This document shows, one piece after another, positions 1 through 7,545 of a DNA stretch of 57,993 nt. The notes below the pieces were generated by a model. That model was given only the letters and a program-made list of their open reading frames with translations. It ran no database searches and was not told the DNA's origin. The position numbers were made by a program, and so were the translations under genes. The number at the start of each line of letters is the position of its first letter. Within the stretch, counting starts at the first letter, position 1. The stretch is from Gammaproteobacteria bacterium (GTDB lineage: Bacteria; Pseudomonadota; Gammaproteobacteria; GRL18): the NCBI GenBank assembly GCA_016744995.1, contig JADGDG010000026.1, forward strand, positions 1-57,993, given 5' to 3'.

Positions 1-129
1 GTCAGGTCTTGCATTTTATTCAGCCGTTTATTTCAGTTTTTCTTCCTGTTTTTTTAATAGTATCAATCACTTGGAATAAACGGATGGACACTAATTACAA
101 TTTGATCTGCTCCTGCCTCTTGTTGGGTA
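1..129 (-). repeat. attC-like cassette recombination site, cut by the window start
   Basis: On the minus strand the site opens with ACCCAAC (complement of 123-129), a perfect RYYYAAC core box. It holds an inner stem with arms 24-32 and 75-83 (CCGTTTATT against AATAAACGG). Position 1 (GTCAGG) matches the base that directly follows the distal core box in the site at 1488-1618, so only the last few bases seem to be missing. The outer arms pair less well than in the other two sites. It follows the stop codon of the first cassette gene. Confidence 0.6.
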
Positions 130-131
130 CT

Positions 132-857
132 TTATTTAATTTTTATACTCTCTATTCGTGAGTCATTTACGATATTAATTACTCTGTTTTTAATTTCTTT
201 TGCAGTTTCATTCTTGTTTAATGCAATTGCCAAATATATTAGCTCTATTGCTTCATCAGCAAACATTTCTTTTTTAATTGAAATAATTTGTGAATTTCGT
301 TCTTTTTCATTACAGCGAGCAATCTCTTCATTAAATTCTTTTTCTTTTTTATCATAGTCTTTTAAAATATTTTTTATATATTTTTGTGCAATAGAGTACT
401 CTTTTTCTTGAATTACTTTATCTTTAGCAATACGCCATACTTTCTTGGCTAGCTTAGGTTGTCCTTCATCTAGTGCCTTGAAAAGTATTACAGTTCTTCC
501 ATTTTCATTTAGTGTTCTGTTTATTGATGAAACATCATGAAATAGATTTTTGTTACCATTGCCAGATAAAAGTTGCTCTGTTTTAAAATCTCTTATTTCT
601 ACTAATGCTTCTAAAGCAGGAGGATAGAATTGACCAAATTTATACCACCTGTTTAATGCAAACGACAACCTTACACCATACATACTTGGACGATGCTCAA
701 GTACATGATTGTGGAACCATATGGTTCTTTCTAATGCCTCTTCATATTGTCCTTCTTTGATTAGACCGTCAGTTTTGAACATATGTTCTTTCATATCATT
801 TGCCATACAAGTAACAGAAAATAAAAAAAGGACTGAGAATATAATGTGTTTGTTCAT
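132..857 (-). CDS. Secreted alpha-helical hypothetical protein (integron cassette gene)
   Basis: I do not recognise a characterised function. The open frame extends up to 935, but the start at 857 is preferred. It gives a 241-residue protein that begins MNKHII with a classic signal peptide (hydrophobic stretch, then a CMA-N cleavage site), and the longer start would run back through the neighbouring attC site. The mature part is charged and helical, with a motif near its start that resembles a tetratricopeptide helix (EGQYEEALERTIWFHNH). Conserved-looking blocks such as SMYGVRLSFAL and FHDVSSINR suggest a family of exported TPR-like hypothetical proteins. It is the third cassette of the array and has an attC-like site on each side. 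Export is inferred from the signal peptide only. Confidence 0.6.
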   Translation of the reverse strand: MNKHIIFSVLFLFSVTCMANDMKEHMFKTDGLIKEGQYEEALERTIWFHNHVLEHRPSMYGVRLSFALNRWYKFGQFYPPALEALVEIRDFKTEQLLSGNGNKNLFHDVSSINRTLNENGRTVILFKALDEGQPKLAKKVWRIAKDKVIQEKEYSIAQKYIKNILKDYDKKEKEFNEEIARCNEKERNSQIISIKKEMFADEAIELIYLAIALNKNETAKEIKNRVINIVNDSRIESIKIK

Positions 858-866
858 ATTTTTGTT

Positions 867-994
867 ACCCAACGTTGTCATCATTTGAAAACTGGTCGTC
901 CCAGATACTTGTTTATAGCACAAGAGGCTAAACAAGGCTCAGGAATTAAAATTCAAACAACGACCAGATTTTCCAATGCATGACCTTGTTATAA
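867..994 (-). repeat. attC-like cassette recombination site
   Basis: The boundary boxes are TTATAAC (complement of 988-994) and GTTGGGT (complement of 867-873, a perfect GTTRRRY core). The outer arms form a long imperfect palindrome: TGGTCGTCCC-side sequence near 880-902 pairs with 955-985, with single unpaired bases on one strand as in true attC folds. Length is 128 bases. The stop codon of the upstream cassette gene (989-991) lies inside the first core box, a usual cassette arrangement. Confidence 0.8.
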
Positions 995-1474
995 GCCACC
1001 TCCTGAGACCTCAGGATACAAAAGCACCCAAGGATCTTTATTTTCAGTTTCTTTATACCAAGCAATTGTAGCCCGAAACATTTCTATACCTACAGATATT
1101 GGTATTTCAGTATGTCCACCATTTGCAGAAGGCTCATAAGGGTAGCGGGCTTTGACAAATAGATTATCGTATTTTGCAAACCAATACTCATGTTTGTTAA
1201 AGCCAAGAGACTTATATAGTTCTGGTTCTATAGCTTTAGCAAGATCTGTTAACTTGTGGAGTCTTTTACCATTTATTTCATATTGCTCAGCAACAGTACC
1301 TTTACGATTGTTCTCTGATGGCTGAGCAATGAAGCTTTTGAGAATTATTTCAATTGCTATTGCAGCATTTACTACAGCAACACCACTTAAGTTTGGTTGA
1401 GACCATAGCAGTCTTGCTGCACGTAAATAATTAGATGCACTTTCAAGCATGTAAGGAGATTGATTATTGCTCAT
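989..1474 (-). CDS. HEPN-like domain protein (integron cassette gene)
   Basis: This 161-residue helical protein has an amphipathic N-terminal helix pair (YLRAARLLW, then AVVNAAIAIEIILKSFI), a KRLHKLTDLAKAI helix and an FVKARYPYEPS segment. The pattern is typical of small HEPN-like proteins, a superfamily that includes RNases in toxin-antitoxin and phage-defence systems. The strict catalytic R-x4-6-H motif is not obvious, so nuclease activity is not claimed. The start is supported by a GGAG Shine-Dalgarno sequence a few bases upstream in the complement of 1478-1484. It sits alone in its cassette between two attC-like sites, and no partner antitoxin such as an MNT gene is present in the same cassette. 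Family assignment is inference from pattern. Confidence 0.5.
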   Translation of the reverse strand: MSNNQSPYMLESASNYLRAARLLWSQPNLSGVAVVNAAIAIEIILKSFIAQPSENNRKGTVAEQYEINGKRLHKLTDLAKAIEPELYKSLGFNKHEYWFAKYDNLFVKARYPYEPSANGGHTEIPISVGIEMFRATIAWYKETENKDPWVLLYPEVSGGGL

Positions 1475-1487
1475 ATGTCTCCGTGGC

Positions 1488-1618
1488 TTATAACGTCAGG
1501 TTGTTTGTTCACAGGGACTAAGGAAAGAGACTGATAAAAATTCCACTCTCTCGAAACACTCAACTCTATTTTTAAAAATCGCTAAGTCCCTGTGATACAA
1601 ACCAACCTCTTGTTAGCT
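1488..1618 (-). repeat. attC-like cassette recombination site
   Basis: The minus strand runs from AGCTAAC (complement of 1612-1618) to GTTATAA (complement of 1488-1494). The outer arms are long and nearly complementary: CAGGTTG..TTTGT..CACAGGGAC at 1497-1523 pairs with 1585-1609, with a few extrahelical bases, as expected of a folded attC. Length is 131 bases, close to the site at 867-994. The stop codon of the TIR gene (1613-1615) lies inside the first core box. Confidence 0.8.
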
Positions 1619-2371
1619 ACTTAATAATCCTTCAAGGTTGATTGTATACTTTGCTTGCACCAGCTCTTGTGCGAGTTTAGATTTCCATGCACCATTGTTA
1701 TCCATTTCAATATATATTACGCCTTGGATGTCAGAAGGGAGTTCGACACCTCCTTTGTGTAGGGCACATACACGATTGCGAGATAATTTCCCCAGAAAAT
1801 ACCCCAGTTCAAGGATAACATTCTGGCGGGCACGAGGTTGCGGTTTTTCTGGTTCTTTCTGTGTAGTGCCAAGATCATCTGGAGTCAGCAAAACAACCGC
1901 AAATCCAACTTCGCCAGAGTATTTTTCAAACTTCTCAATTATCGTTCGACCACCGCTCGCCTGTTCGTGCAAAATGACTGGCTGCATATCCAGTTTTTCA
2001 AGGAACCTAGCTGTTGCTTCCTTTGCAGCTTCATCGTGACCATGCACAACGAAGACCTTTCGAGTTTCACTAGAGGTTACCGCTGCAGAGTTCAGTTGTA
2101 GTGAATTTTCTTTCTGTATTGTAGGGTTTGATTTCTCGGCGTCATCACTGGATTTTGCGGCAACGCCTTGAAGAAGACCCAACCGCATTGCAAGTATATC
2201 CCACTCGTTGTCACTGTCCAGTGATGTAAAGTCACTCACTAAATTTTCACCAAGGGTGGTACGTAGGAATATTTTTGCCTTGTTGGACCAACGTTCAATC
2301 TCCCAGTCATTGGATATTTTTGAGCCTTCCTCTATTAGACTATTGATTTGTGTGATAACCGCTTGTTTCAT
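1613..2371 (-). CDS. TIR-like nucleotide-binding effector (CAP12/Pycsar-type TIR domain)
   Basis: The protein has 252 residues. The first ~105 form a helical domain with a low-complexity linker. The C-terminal ~145 are a TIR-like fold: KVFVVHGHD at the first strand, GGRTIIEKFE, FAVVLLTPDD, then RQNVILELGYFLGKL, whose glutamate sits where the catalytic NADase glutamate lies in TIR domains. It matches the family first described as predicted nucleotide-binding TIR-like proteins, now linked to CBASS and Pycsar effectors that destroy NAD+ during phage infection. No cyclase gene lies nearby, so a stand-alone role or sensing by the N-terminal domain is inferred. It is the first cassette in the array, with a core-like box (2385-2391) just upstream of its start. 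Confidence 0.8.
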   Translation of the reverse strand: MKQAVITQINSLIEEGSKISNDWEIERWSNKAKIFLRTTLGENLVSDFTSLDSDNEWDILAMRLGLLQGVAAKSSDDAEKSNPTIQKENSLQLNSAAVTSSETRKVFVVHGHDEAAKEATARFLEKLDMQPVILHEQASGGRTIIEKFEKYSGEVGFAVVLLTPDDLGTTQKEPEKPQPRARQNVILELGYFLGKLSRNRVCALHKGGVELPSDIQGVIYIEMDNNGAWKSKLAQELVQAKYTINLEGLLSS

Positions 2372-2384
2372 TTTATCTCCAAAT

Positions 2385-2391
2385 GGCTAAC
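2385..2391 (-). repeat. Probable cassette boundary box at the array's 5' edge
   Basis: The minus strand reads GTTAGCC here, a near match to the GTTRRRY crossover box. It lies 14 bases upstream of the TIR gene start, where the attI or preceding attC junction of the first cassette would be. No palindromic attC arms and no integrase gene are visible to the right, so the identity of the site is uncertain. Confidence 0.4.
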
Positions 2392-2722
2392 AGTTAAATC
2401 TAAAGCAACACGCATATTGACCATATCCGCTTCCGTATTTCTCAATTGAACATTATTGGTGGTTTAATCAAAAATAACACAATTTCAATGAGTTTTGTTC
2501 GATTTTATGTATTACTTGCTACTAAAATTCGATTATTTGAAAATAAAACTAAAATATCACACAGTAGAAACCAAGAATCTTTATTACTCAGTATGAGGTT
2601 TTAATACTTACCTACAGCAAAAAACAAAGCAAAATTCCCGTAACTGTATATTACTGAGTTAAAGTGCTGTTGCTTTTGGACAACACCCGTGAGGACAACT
2701 GAGGTAGAAGAGTGTACGCGAG

Positions 2723-2815
2723 ACTGGTTCGTCTAACTGGGGTGTTTGGAGCCATGGACGGCGACAGCAAGCGTTACATGGACGTACCTGAGCGTCCCCA
2801 GTTAGACGAACCAGT
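2723..2815. repeat. Long inverted repeat with two internal CATGGACG copies
   Basis: The arms 2723-2742 and 2796-2815 are perfectly complementary over 20 bases (ACTGGTTCGTCTAACTGGGG against its reverse complement). The 53-base centre holds CATGGACG twice (2753-2760 and 2777-2784), the second followed by GTACCTGAGCG. Similar CATGGA(C/T)G-rich hairpin elements are, from memory, dispersed in intergenic regions of several marine gammaproteobacteria. There is no transposase and no T-tract, so it is more likely a dispersed palindromic element than a terminator. Confidence 0.65.
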
Positions 2816-2936
2816 GTCGGGTGCAATCGACAGGCTCAGCATTTCGTCCGAACGCCCCCTTTCTTTTTCTCTTGATTTTAAAACACCATCAATCACCACT
2901 ATGGTCATAAACCGCCATATCACAAAAACCTATCCC

Positions 2937-3842
2937 CTAAAGAGAACTCTGCAACATACCCGGCTCACCATGCCAATAGCCATTACAGTTTTCTGCAATG
3001 CTATATGCAGCAGCATCTTCCAGTTTATTCATCTTTTGATAATAGGCATTGATTATATTTTTTGTGTGACGTGAACGTGGGCTAATGCGAATAATATCAA
3101 CGCCCATGGACTGCATTTCTTCCAGCTCATTATATAAATCATAACGCAGGCCGGATAAAGTCTGGATGCCGTTAAGGGTGAATAAACTCTGATCTTCCTG
3201 ACTTTTTACCTGTAGACCATCAGGGTAATCAATGCATTTAAGATCGCATTGATCCTTGGGTAAGTTATGTGCTCTGGCAGTAAAACAACGAGCTGATAAT
3301 GCCAGGGGCATGTGACCATAGCTGAAGATTTCTGTTTCTATTTTATCTTTTATACCCATCTCATCCAAATCATTCAAAATGCCCGATAAGGTGTGTCGTG
3401 ACAATTCGACAGGCATTACCCAGCGTTGCAAACCCTGTTTCTGCATAACAGCCAGAGTTTGTGCATTGTAGACATTGATTGTCGGGCCGATTGAAAAGGG
3501 GATTTTTTTCTCTGATAATAGCTGAACAGCTGCCATGTCATTGGCTTCCACCATGAAATCACCATTATCACAATAGCGTCTGAGTGTTTTTAACTCAGAT
3601 TCTGCTTCAATCAATGACAGAGTTGATAGAACAATTTGTTTTTTATGACCATTTTCAGGCTCTGAATCACGCAGTGAAACAGCCAATTCCATCCATTGTT
3701 CGAAGCCCAGTGAACGCCGCTTTGAACAGACCGTTTCGCCAAGATAAAGTATATCAACAGGGGCCTCAATCATGCTCTGATAAAAAGATTCAATATCATC
3801 CAGTGACCAGAAATATAATAATGGGCCAAGTGATAACTTCAT
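2937..3842 (-). CDS. ubiV: UbiV, O2-independent ubiquinone hydroxylation subunit
   Basis: This is a 301-residue U32-peptidase-family protein that, with UbiU, hydroxylates ubiquinone precursors without oxygen. The four cysteines that bind the 4Fe-4S cluster in E. coli UbiV are all visible: C39 (GETVCSKRR), C186 (SARCFTAR), and C199 and C203 (DQCDLKC). The length is usual for the family. It follows ubiU by 24 bases on the same strand, so the two are probably one operon read from the promoter region at 4866-5043. Activity is inferred from the family; no substrate site can be read directly. Confidence 0.93.
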   Translation of the reverse strand: MKLSLGPLLYFWSLDDIESFYQSMIEAPVDILYLGETVCSKRRSLGFEQWMELAVSLRDSEPENGHKKQIVLSTLSLIEAESELKTLRRYCDNGDFMVEANDMAAVQLLSEKKIPFSIGPTINVYNAQTLAVMQKQGLQRWVMPVELSRHTLSGILNDLDEMGIKDKIETEIFSYGHMPLALSARCFTARAHNLPKDQCDLKCIDYPDGLQVKSQEDQSLFTLNGIQTLSGLRYDLYNELEEMQSMGVDIIRISPRSRHTKNIINAYYQKMNKLEDAAAYSIAENCNGYWHGEPGMLQSSL

Positions 3843-3866
3843 AATTACTCCAATGGAAAACGGTCG

Positions 3867-4865
3867 TTATTGCCAGGGACGGCTGTAAGCACCCAGGGTT
3901 GTTTGAGAACCTTCTGAAACCTTGTTCAATGCTGCAGACCATTGTGCCTGAGGGGTGTAATTATCCGGATCAGCATAATAAGAATCAATTGCCTGTCTCC
4001 AGACCCGGGTGACTTGCTGAGTATAGGCAGGACTGCGCTGTCGGCCTTCAATTTTTATGGCTTTAATCCCCATTTTATCCAGCTCAGGTAATATCTCTAT
4101 GGTGTTCAGACTGGTGGGTTCCTCCAGTACGTGGAAGGTGTTTTTGCCAATAGTGAAACGTCCTTTGCACAAAGTTGGATAACCAGCATTTTCATTATCA
4201 TCATAGCGATCAATCAGCACGTTATTCAAGCGTGATTCCAGGCCCCGGGGTGTTTTTTCCCAGCGAACAGATTTTGCCGGAGAACAGGCACCACAAGTAT
4301 TGGGTGACTCTCCAGTAACATAGGAGGATAAATGACAACGCCCTTCAGCCATAATACATAAACTGCCAAAACCAAATACTTCCAGTTCAACCGGTGATTG
4401 CTGTGCCAGATGTGCAACTTGTGAAACTGACAGTACTCTGGGTAAAACTGCCCGTTTTATGCCAAAGTTCCGTTCATAATAGCGCAGTGATTCATAACTG
4501 GTTGCTGAGCCCTGTACTGACAGATGCCGGGTGAGCTGAGGGTGTTTGTCTGCAGCATAATCAAGAATACTGATATCCGCAATGATCAGTACATCAACAC
4601 CGAGATCAGCGGCCATATCAACCGCATTTTTCCAGCGCGACCAGCCATCCGGCTGAGGATAAGTGTTAATGGCAACAAAAACTTTTGTACCCCGCTGATG
4701 GGCATACTCTATGGCTTTGGGAAGATTTTTTTCATTAAAGTTGAGACCGGCAAAATGGCGCGCATTGGTGTCATCTTTAAAACCGATATAGACCGCATCG
4801 GCACCATTATTCACGGCTTCTTTTAATGCCGGAAAATTTCCAGCGGGGCAGACAAGTTCAATCAT
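3867..4865 (-). CDS. ubiU: UbiU, O2-independent ubiquinone hydroxylation subunit
   Basis: This 332-residue U32-family protein begins MIELVCPAGNFPALK, the hallmark of the family. The Fe-S ligands known from E. coli align with C170 (GSLCIMAEG), C177 (GRCHLS), C194 (CGAC) and C233 (TLCKGRF). UbiU forms a complex with UbiV and catalyses three hydroxylations of the quinone ring when oxygen is absent. It is the first gene of a ubiU-ubiV pair, divergent from ubiT, with a perfect FNR-type palindrome 114 bases upstream. The start codon is directly supported by the conserved N-terminus. Confidence 0.94.
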   Translation of the reverse strand: MIELVCPAGNFPALKEAVNNGADAVYIGFKDDTNARHFAGLNFNEKNLPKAIEYAHQRGTKVFVAINTYPQPDGWSRWKNAVDMAADLGVDVLIIADISILDYAADKHPQLTRHLSVQGSATSYESLRYYERNFGIKRAVLPRVLSVSQVAHLAQQSPVELEVFGFGSLCIMAEGRCHLSSYVTGESPNTCGACSPAKSVRWEKTPRGLESRLNNVLIDRYDDNENAGYPTLCKGRFTIGKNTFHVLEEPTSLNTIEILPELDKMGIKAIKIEGRQRSPAYTQQVTRVWRQAIDSYYADPDNYTPQAQWSAALNKVSEGSQTTLGAYSRPWQ

Positions 4866-4927
4866 ATTTTTTGTAATAAATAATTTTTATAATGCATAGA
4901 GTAAATGATAATCGTATTGCTGATATT

Positions 4928-4942
4928 GGTTACAAAGTAACC
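4928..4942. promoter_or_regulatory. Short palindrome upstream of ubiU
   Basis: GGTTAC-AAA-GTAACC is a perfect 6-base inverted repeat with a 3-base spacer, 63 bases upstream of the ubiU start. It lies between that start and the FNR-type box. It could be an operator for a second regulator; none can be named. Confidence 0.35.
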
Positions 4943-4978
4943 GATGTTGAATGTTATCATTAAGTAGTTTAAATAGAA

Positions 4979-4992
4979 TTGATGATGATCAA
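4979..4992. promoter_or_regulatory. FNR/Anr-type binding site in the ubiU-ubiT divergent region
   Basis: TTGAT-GATG-ATCAA is an exact match to the FNR consensus TTGATNNNNATCAA. Its centre at 4985.5 would place a class II start site near 5027 for ubiT, with CAATAT at 5015-5020 as a plausible -10. The ubiU start lies on the other side. Oxygen-dependent control of ubiTUV is expected from their anaerobic function; that FNR binds here is inferred from the match. Confidence 0.8.
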
Positions 4993-5043
4993 TGAATAAG
5001 TTCTCAAATTACTGCAATATGGCAAGTTCAATCACTCTATCTT

Positions 5044-5616
5044 ATGGTCACTATGAAAAGTTCACTCCAGAAACCCCCAGCTCCTGCTGCAGTCGCATCC
5101 AAACTTGTGAATCGACTGGCAAAAAAATTAACAACTCATTTGCCCCGTATTATTAAGCACCTGCCTGAACCTCCTTTTGTTTTACAAAAAACGATTGGAG
5201 AAAAGGTTTTGCAGCATCTGATGGCAGAGCAAATTGAGATGGGTGATTTTGACTTTTTACAGGATCGATGGCTGCAGATCAGCGTCAATGATATGGGCCT
5301 GAATTTTTTTCTAAGCTTTAAAAATGAACGACTGATTTTATCCAATAAAGTAACCCAGGCCGATGTCAGTTTTAGCGGTGATTCTAAAGAGTTTATTCTA
5401 CTGGCCAGTCGCAGTGAAGATCCGGACACGTTGTTTTTTCAACGTCGCCTGATGATTGAAGGAGATACTGAACTGGGTTTATATATAAAAAATTCAATTG
5501 ATGGTATCGATTTTGACAACTGGCCCAGCTGGCTGAATGCAACTATTAAAAAGATTGCCGAACTGGTTTCAGGCGAAGATGCCATCAATCTGGAAGCCAC
5601 TGAAAACCTACATTAA
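5044..5616 (+). CDS. ubiT: UbiT, SCP2-domain accessory factor for anaerobic ubiquinone synthesis
   Basis: The protein has 190 residues, or 187 if the second ATG at 5053 (MKSSLQ) is used. An SCP2 sterol-carrier lipid-binding domain occupies about residues 50-150, with characteristic LQDRWLQISVNDMGL and RRLMIEGDTELGL segments. UbiT binds isoprenoid lipids and is needed, together with UbiU and UbiV, for ubiquinone synthesis without oxygen. It diverges from ubiU across the FNR-type site. A haem-binding chemoreceptor gene follows in the same direction after 96 bases, with no hairpin between, so read-through is possible. Confidence 0.9.
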   Translation: MVTMKSSLQKPPAPAAVASKLVNRLAKKLTTHLPRIIKHLPEPPFVLQKTIGEKVLQHLMAEQIEMGDFDFLQDRWLQISVNDMGLNFFLSFKNERLILSNKVTQADVSFSGDSKEFILLASRSEDPDTLFFQRRLMIEGDTELGLYIKNSIDGIDFDNWPSWLNATIKKIAELVSGEDAINLEATENLH

Positions 5617-5712
5617 GTAATAAAAATTTTTCCTTCCCCTAAAGATTTTTTTATTTTTACCGACTATAGTTAATACAGGATTTAATCAGAAAGACTCAGG
5701 GGATATTTGACC

Positions 5713-7401
5713 ATGAAAGGTTCACTTTTTTTGCGCTTATTTGTACCCGTGGCGGTTATAATGGTCTTATGCCTGTTCATACTACTATGGGTTGTCTCCA
5801 GTAGGATTAACAGCAATACCCTCTCTGAATCAATTTCCAGCGCCGAAAACACCGTCGAACAATTCAAGCTCATTCGTTCTTATTATACCAAAAACATTAT
5901 CGGCACTGTACTCAAAGGCAGTGAGATAAAAAGTTCCATTAATCATAAAGATGATCCTACAGCCATTCCTTTGCCTGCTACCATGATCCACGATTTAAGC
6001 ACTGAACTTTCAGAAAAAGGAGTCAAAATGAAACTTTTTTCTGCCTATCCTTTTCCTAACCGTAAAGATCGGGTTCTCGATAGCTTTGAACAAGATGCAT
6101 GGGATGCCCTGAACAAAGATCCTCAGGCCTCCTTTAGCCGGGAAGAAATAATTGACGGCACTCCTTATATACGAGTGGCCAAAGCCGATCTTATGACGAG
6201 TCCCGTTTGCGTGGCCTGCCACAATACTCGAGCCGACACACCGAAAAATGACTGGAAATTAGGCGATGTTCGCGGGATCCTTTCCATAGACATGCCCATT
6301 CAAGTCATGAAAAACAACGCGGCAAGTATTGTTTACAGTACTCTGTTCGCAGGAATTTTTGCCCTTATATTAGTTTTTATTGCGATTTTATTTACTTATA
6401 AATTTTTTATTGGTAATAAATTAGAAAAAATTAACAATGCTTTAATCGATATTGTTGAAGGTGAGGGTGATTTAACCCAGCGGCTGGATGATAAGGGAAA
6501 TGATGAAATCAGTCAGATTGCCCGAAGTTTCAATCAATTTGCTGATAGCCTGCAGGGAACTATGAAACAGGTTCAGAATGCCAGTAATAGTCTGACCATC
6601 ACATCTGATGAATTGTTATCAATTACCAAACAAACTAACACCGCTATTGAGCAACAGGAACAGAATTCAGAGCAGGCAAGCATTGATGTTCAGCAACTAA
6701 ATTCACAATCTCAGGAGGTGGCTGAACTAACTGAGCAGGCCACTTTAGCTACCAAAAAATCTGAAGAGGCCGCTAACAGGGGAAATATTACTATATCCAC
6801 AACAATAGGCTCTGTGGATCAACTGACCAGCAATGTTAATTCTGCAGCCCTGATTATTGATCAATTACAAAATGATAGTAATAACATTGGCGGCGTTCTG
6901 GAGGTGATTCAAGGTATTGCAGAACAAACTAATCTGTTAGCCTTAAATGCAGCCATTGAGGCCGCACGTGCGGGTGAACAAGGCCGTGGTTTTGCTGTTG
7001 TGGCAGATGAAGTACGTACCCTGGCCGCACGAACACAGGATTCAACTCATGAAATCCAGCAAATGATAGAAAATCTTCAAAGTGCCAGTAAAAAAGCCTA
7101 TGATTCAATGCAGTCAAATAGTAAATATTCTGATGATGCTCTGGATCAAATTGAGGAATCATGCATTGTTTTATCTGAAATTAAAGAGTCTGTTAGTGAG
7201 ATCAATGCAATTAATCAAAAAATTGCCATTGCAACCCAGCAGCAAATGCAGGCATCTGAAAGTTTAAATAGTAAAGTCAGCCAGATTTCAGATAAGTCTC
7301 AGGAAAATTCTCAATTAAGTAATGACACCCGAACGCATGCTGAAAGCCTGGATACACTCGCTAGTCAACTTCAGCAATTAATTGCTTCATTCAAATTATA
7401 A
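5713..7401 (+). CDS. Methyl-accepting chemotaxis protein with periplasmic c-type haem domain
   Basis: From ATG 5713 the protein has 562 residues; a TTG at 5707 is also open, but the purine-rich CAGGGG at about 5698-5703 fits either. It has an N-terminal membrane helix (about 10-32) and a periplasmic Tll0287/DUF3365-like domain ending in a CVACHN haem-attachment motif near residue 168. A second membrane helix (about 206-228), a HAMP linker and a long cytoplasmic signalling coiled coil follow. The hairpin tip contains the conserved [19 protein letters not shown] core. The haem domain suggests redox or gas sensing and passes signals to a CheA/CheW pathway. No CheW or CheA gene is adjacent, although Pil-Chp lies 1 kb away. 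Confidence 0.9.
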   Translation: MKGSLFLRLFVPVAVIMVLCLFILLWVVSSRINSNTLSESISSAENTVEQFKLIRSYYTKNIIGTVLKGSEIKSSINHKDDPTAIPLPATMIHDLSTELSEKGVKMKLFSAYPFPNRKDRVLDSFEQDAWDALNKDPQASFSREEIIDGTPYIRVAKADLMTSPVCVACHNTRADTPKNDWKLGDVRGILSIDMPIQVMKNNAASIVYSTLFAGIFALILVFIAILFTYKFFIGNKLEKINNALIDIVEGEGDLTQRLDDKGNDEISQIARSFNQFADSLQGTMKQVQNASNSLTITSDELLSITKQTNTAIEQQEQNSEQASIDVQQLNSQSQEVAELTEQATLATKKSEEAANRGNITISTTIGSVDQLTSNVNSAALIIDQLQNDSNNIGGVLEVIQGIAEQTNLLALNAAIEAARAGEQGRGFAVVADEVRTLAARTQDSTHEIQQMIENLQSASKKAYDSMQSNSKYSDDALDQIEESCIVLSEIKESVSEINAINQKIAIATQQQMQASESLNSKVSQISDKSQENSQLSNDTRTHAESLDTLASQLQQLIASFKL

Positions 7402-7468
7402 TTTATCTACCCTTAGAAGAAAAAATGCTGTCTGAGAGAATGGCTGTAAATTACAGGGCTTATCAGGT

Positions 7469-7508
7469 AAAATTCCTATTTCTGCACAAATGCAGAAACA
7501 GGAATTTT
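7469..7508 (+). terminator. Hairpin terminator after the chemoreceptor gene
   Basis: The stem AAAATTCCT (7469-7477) pairs with 7500-7508, continues after one mismatch as TTTCTGC (7479-7485) with 7492-7498, and closes on a 6-base loop. The stem is strong and AT-rich at its base, with TTTTAA on the downstream side. It separates the chemoreceptor gene from rsmE. It may also act as a processing hairpin, as there is no long T-tract. Confidence 0.6.
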
Positions 7509-7545
7509 AAGTAAGTAAATTAGTTGAACCATAGTGTGATTTAAT

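Larger units (their letters stand above)
2372..2936. other. Gene-free stretch between the cassette array and ubiV
   Basis: No convincing coding region is visible. The left half (2400-2640) is AT-rich with no recognisable site. The right half carries the long inverted repeat at 2723-2815. The open frame at 2712-3074 runs across that repeat and into the 3' end of ubiV and has no family resemblance. Confidence 0.6.

Noticed and set aside
1638..2101. Plus-strand open frames opposite the TIR gene
   Set aside because: They are antisense shadows; the minus-strand frame has clear TIR motifs.
2723..2815. A fourth attC site, suggested by GTCTAAC and GTTAGAC words
   Set aside because: The palindrome is perfect with no bulged bases and extends outside the core words. 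It has no cassette gene attached, so it is kept as a separate inverted repeat.
2712..3074. Plus-strand 120-residue open frame
   Set aside because: It spans the inverted repeat and the antisense of the ubiV 3' end and shows no family features.
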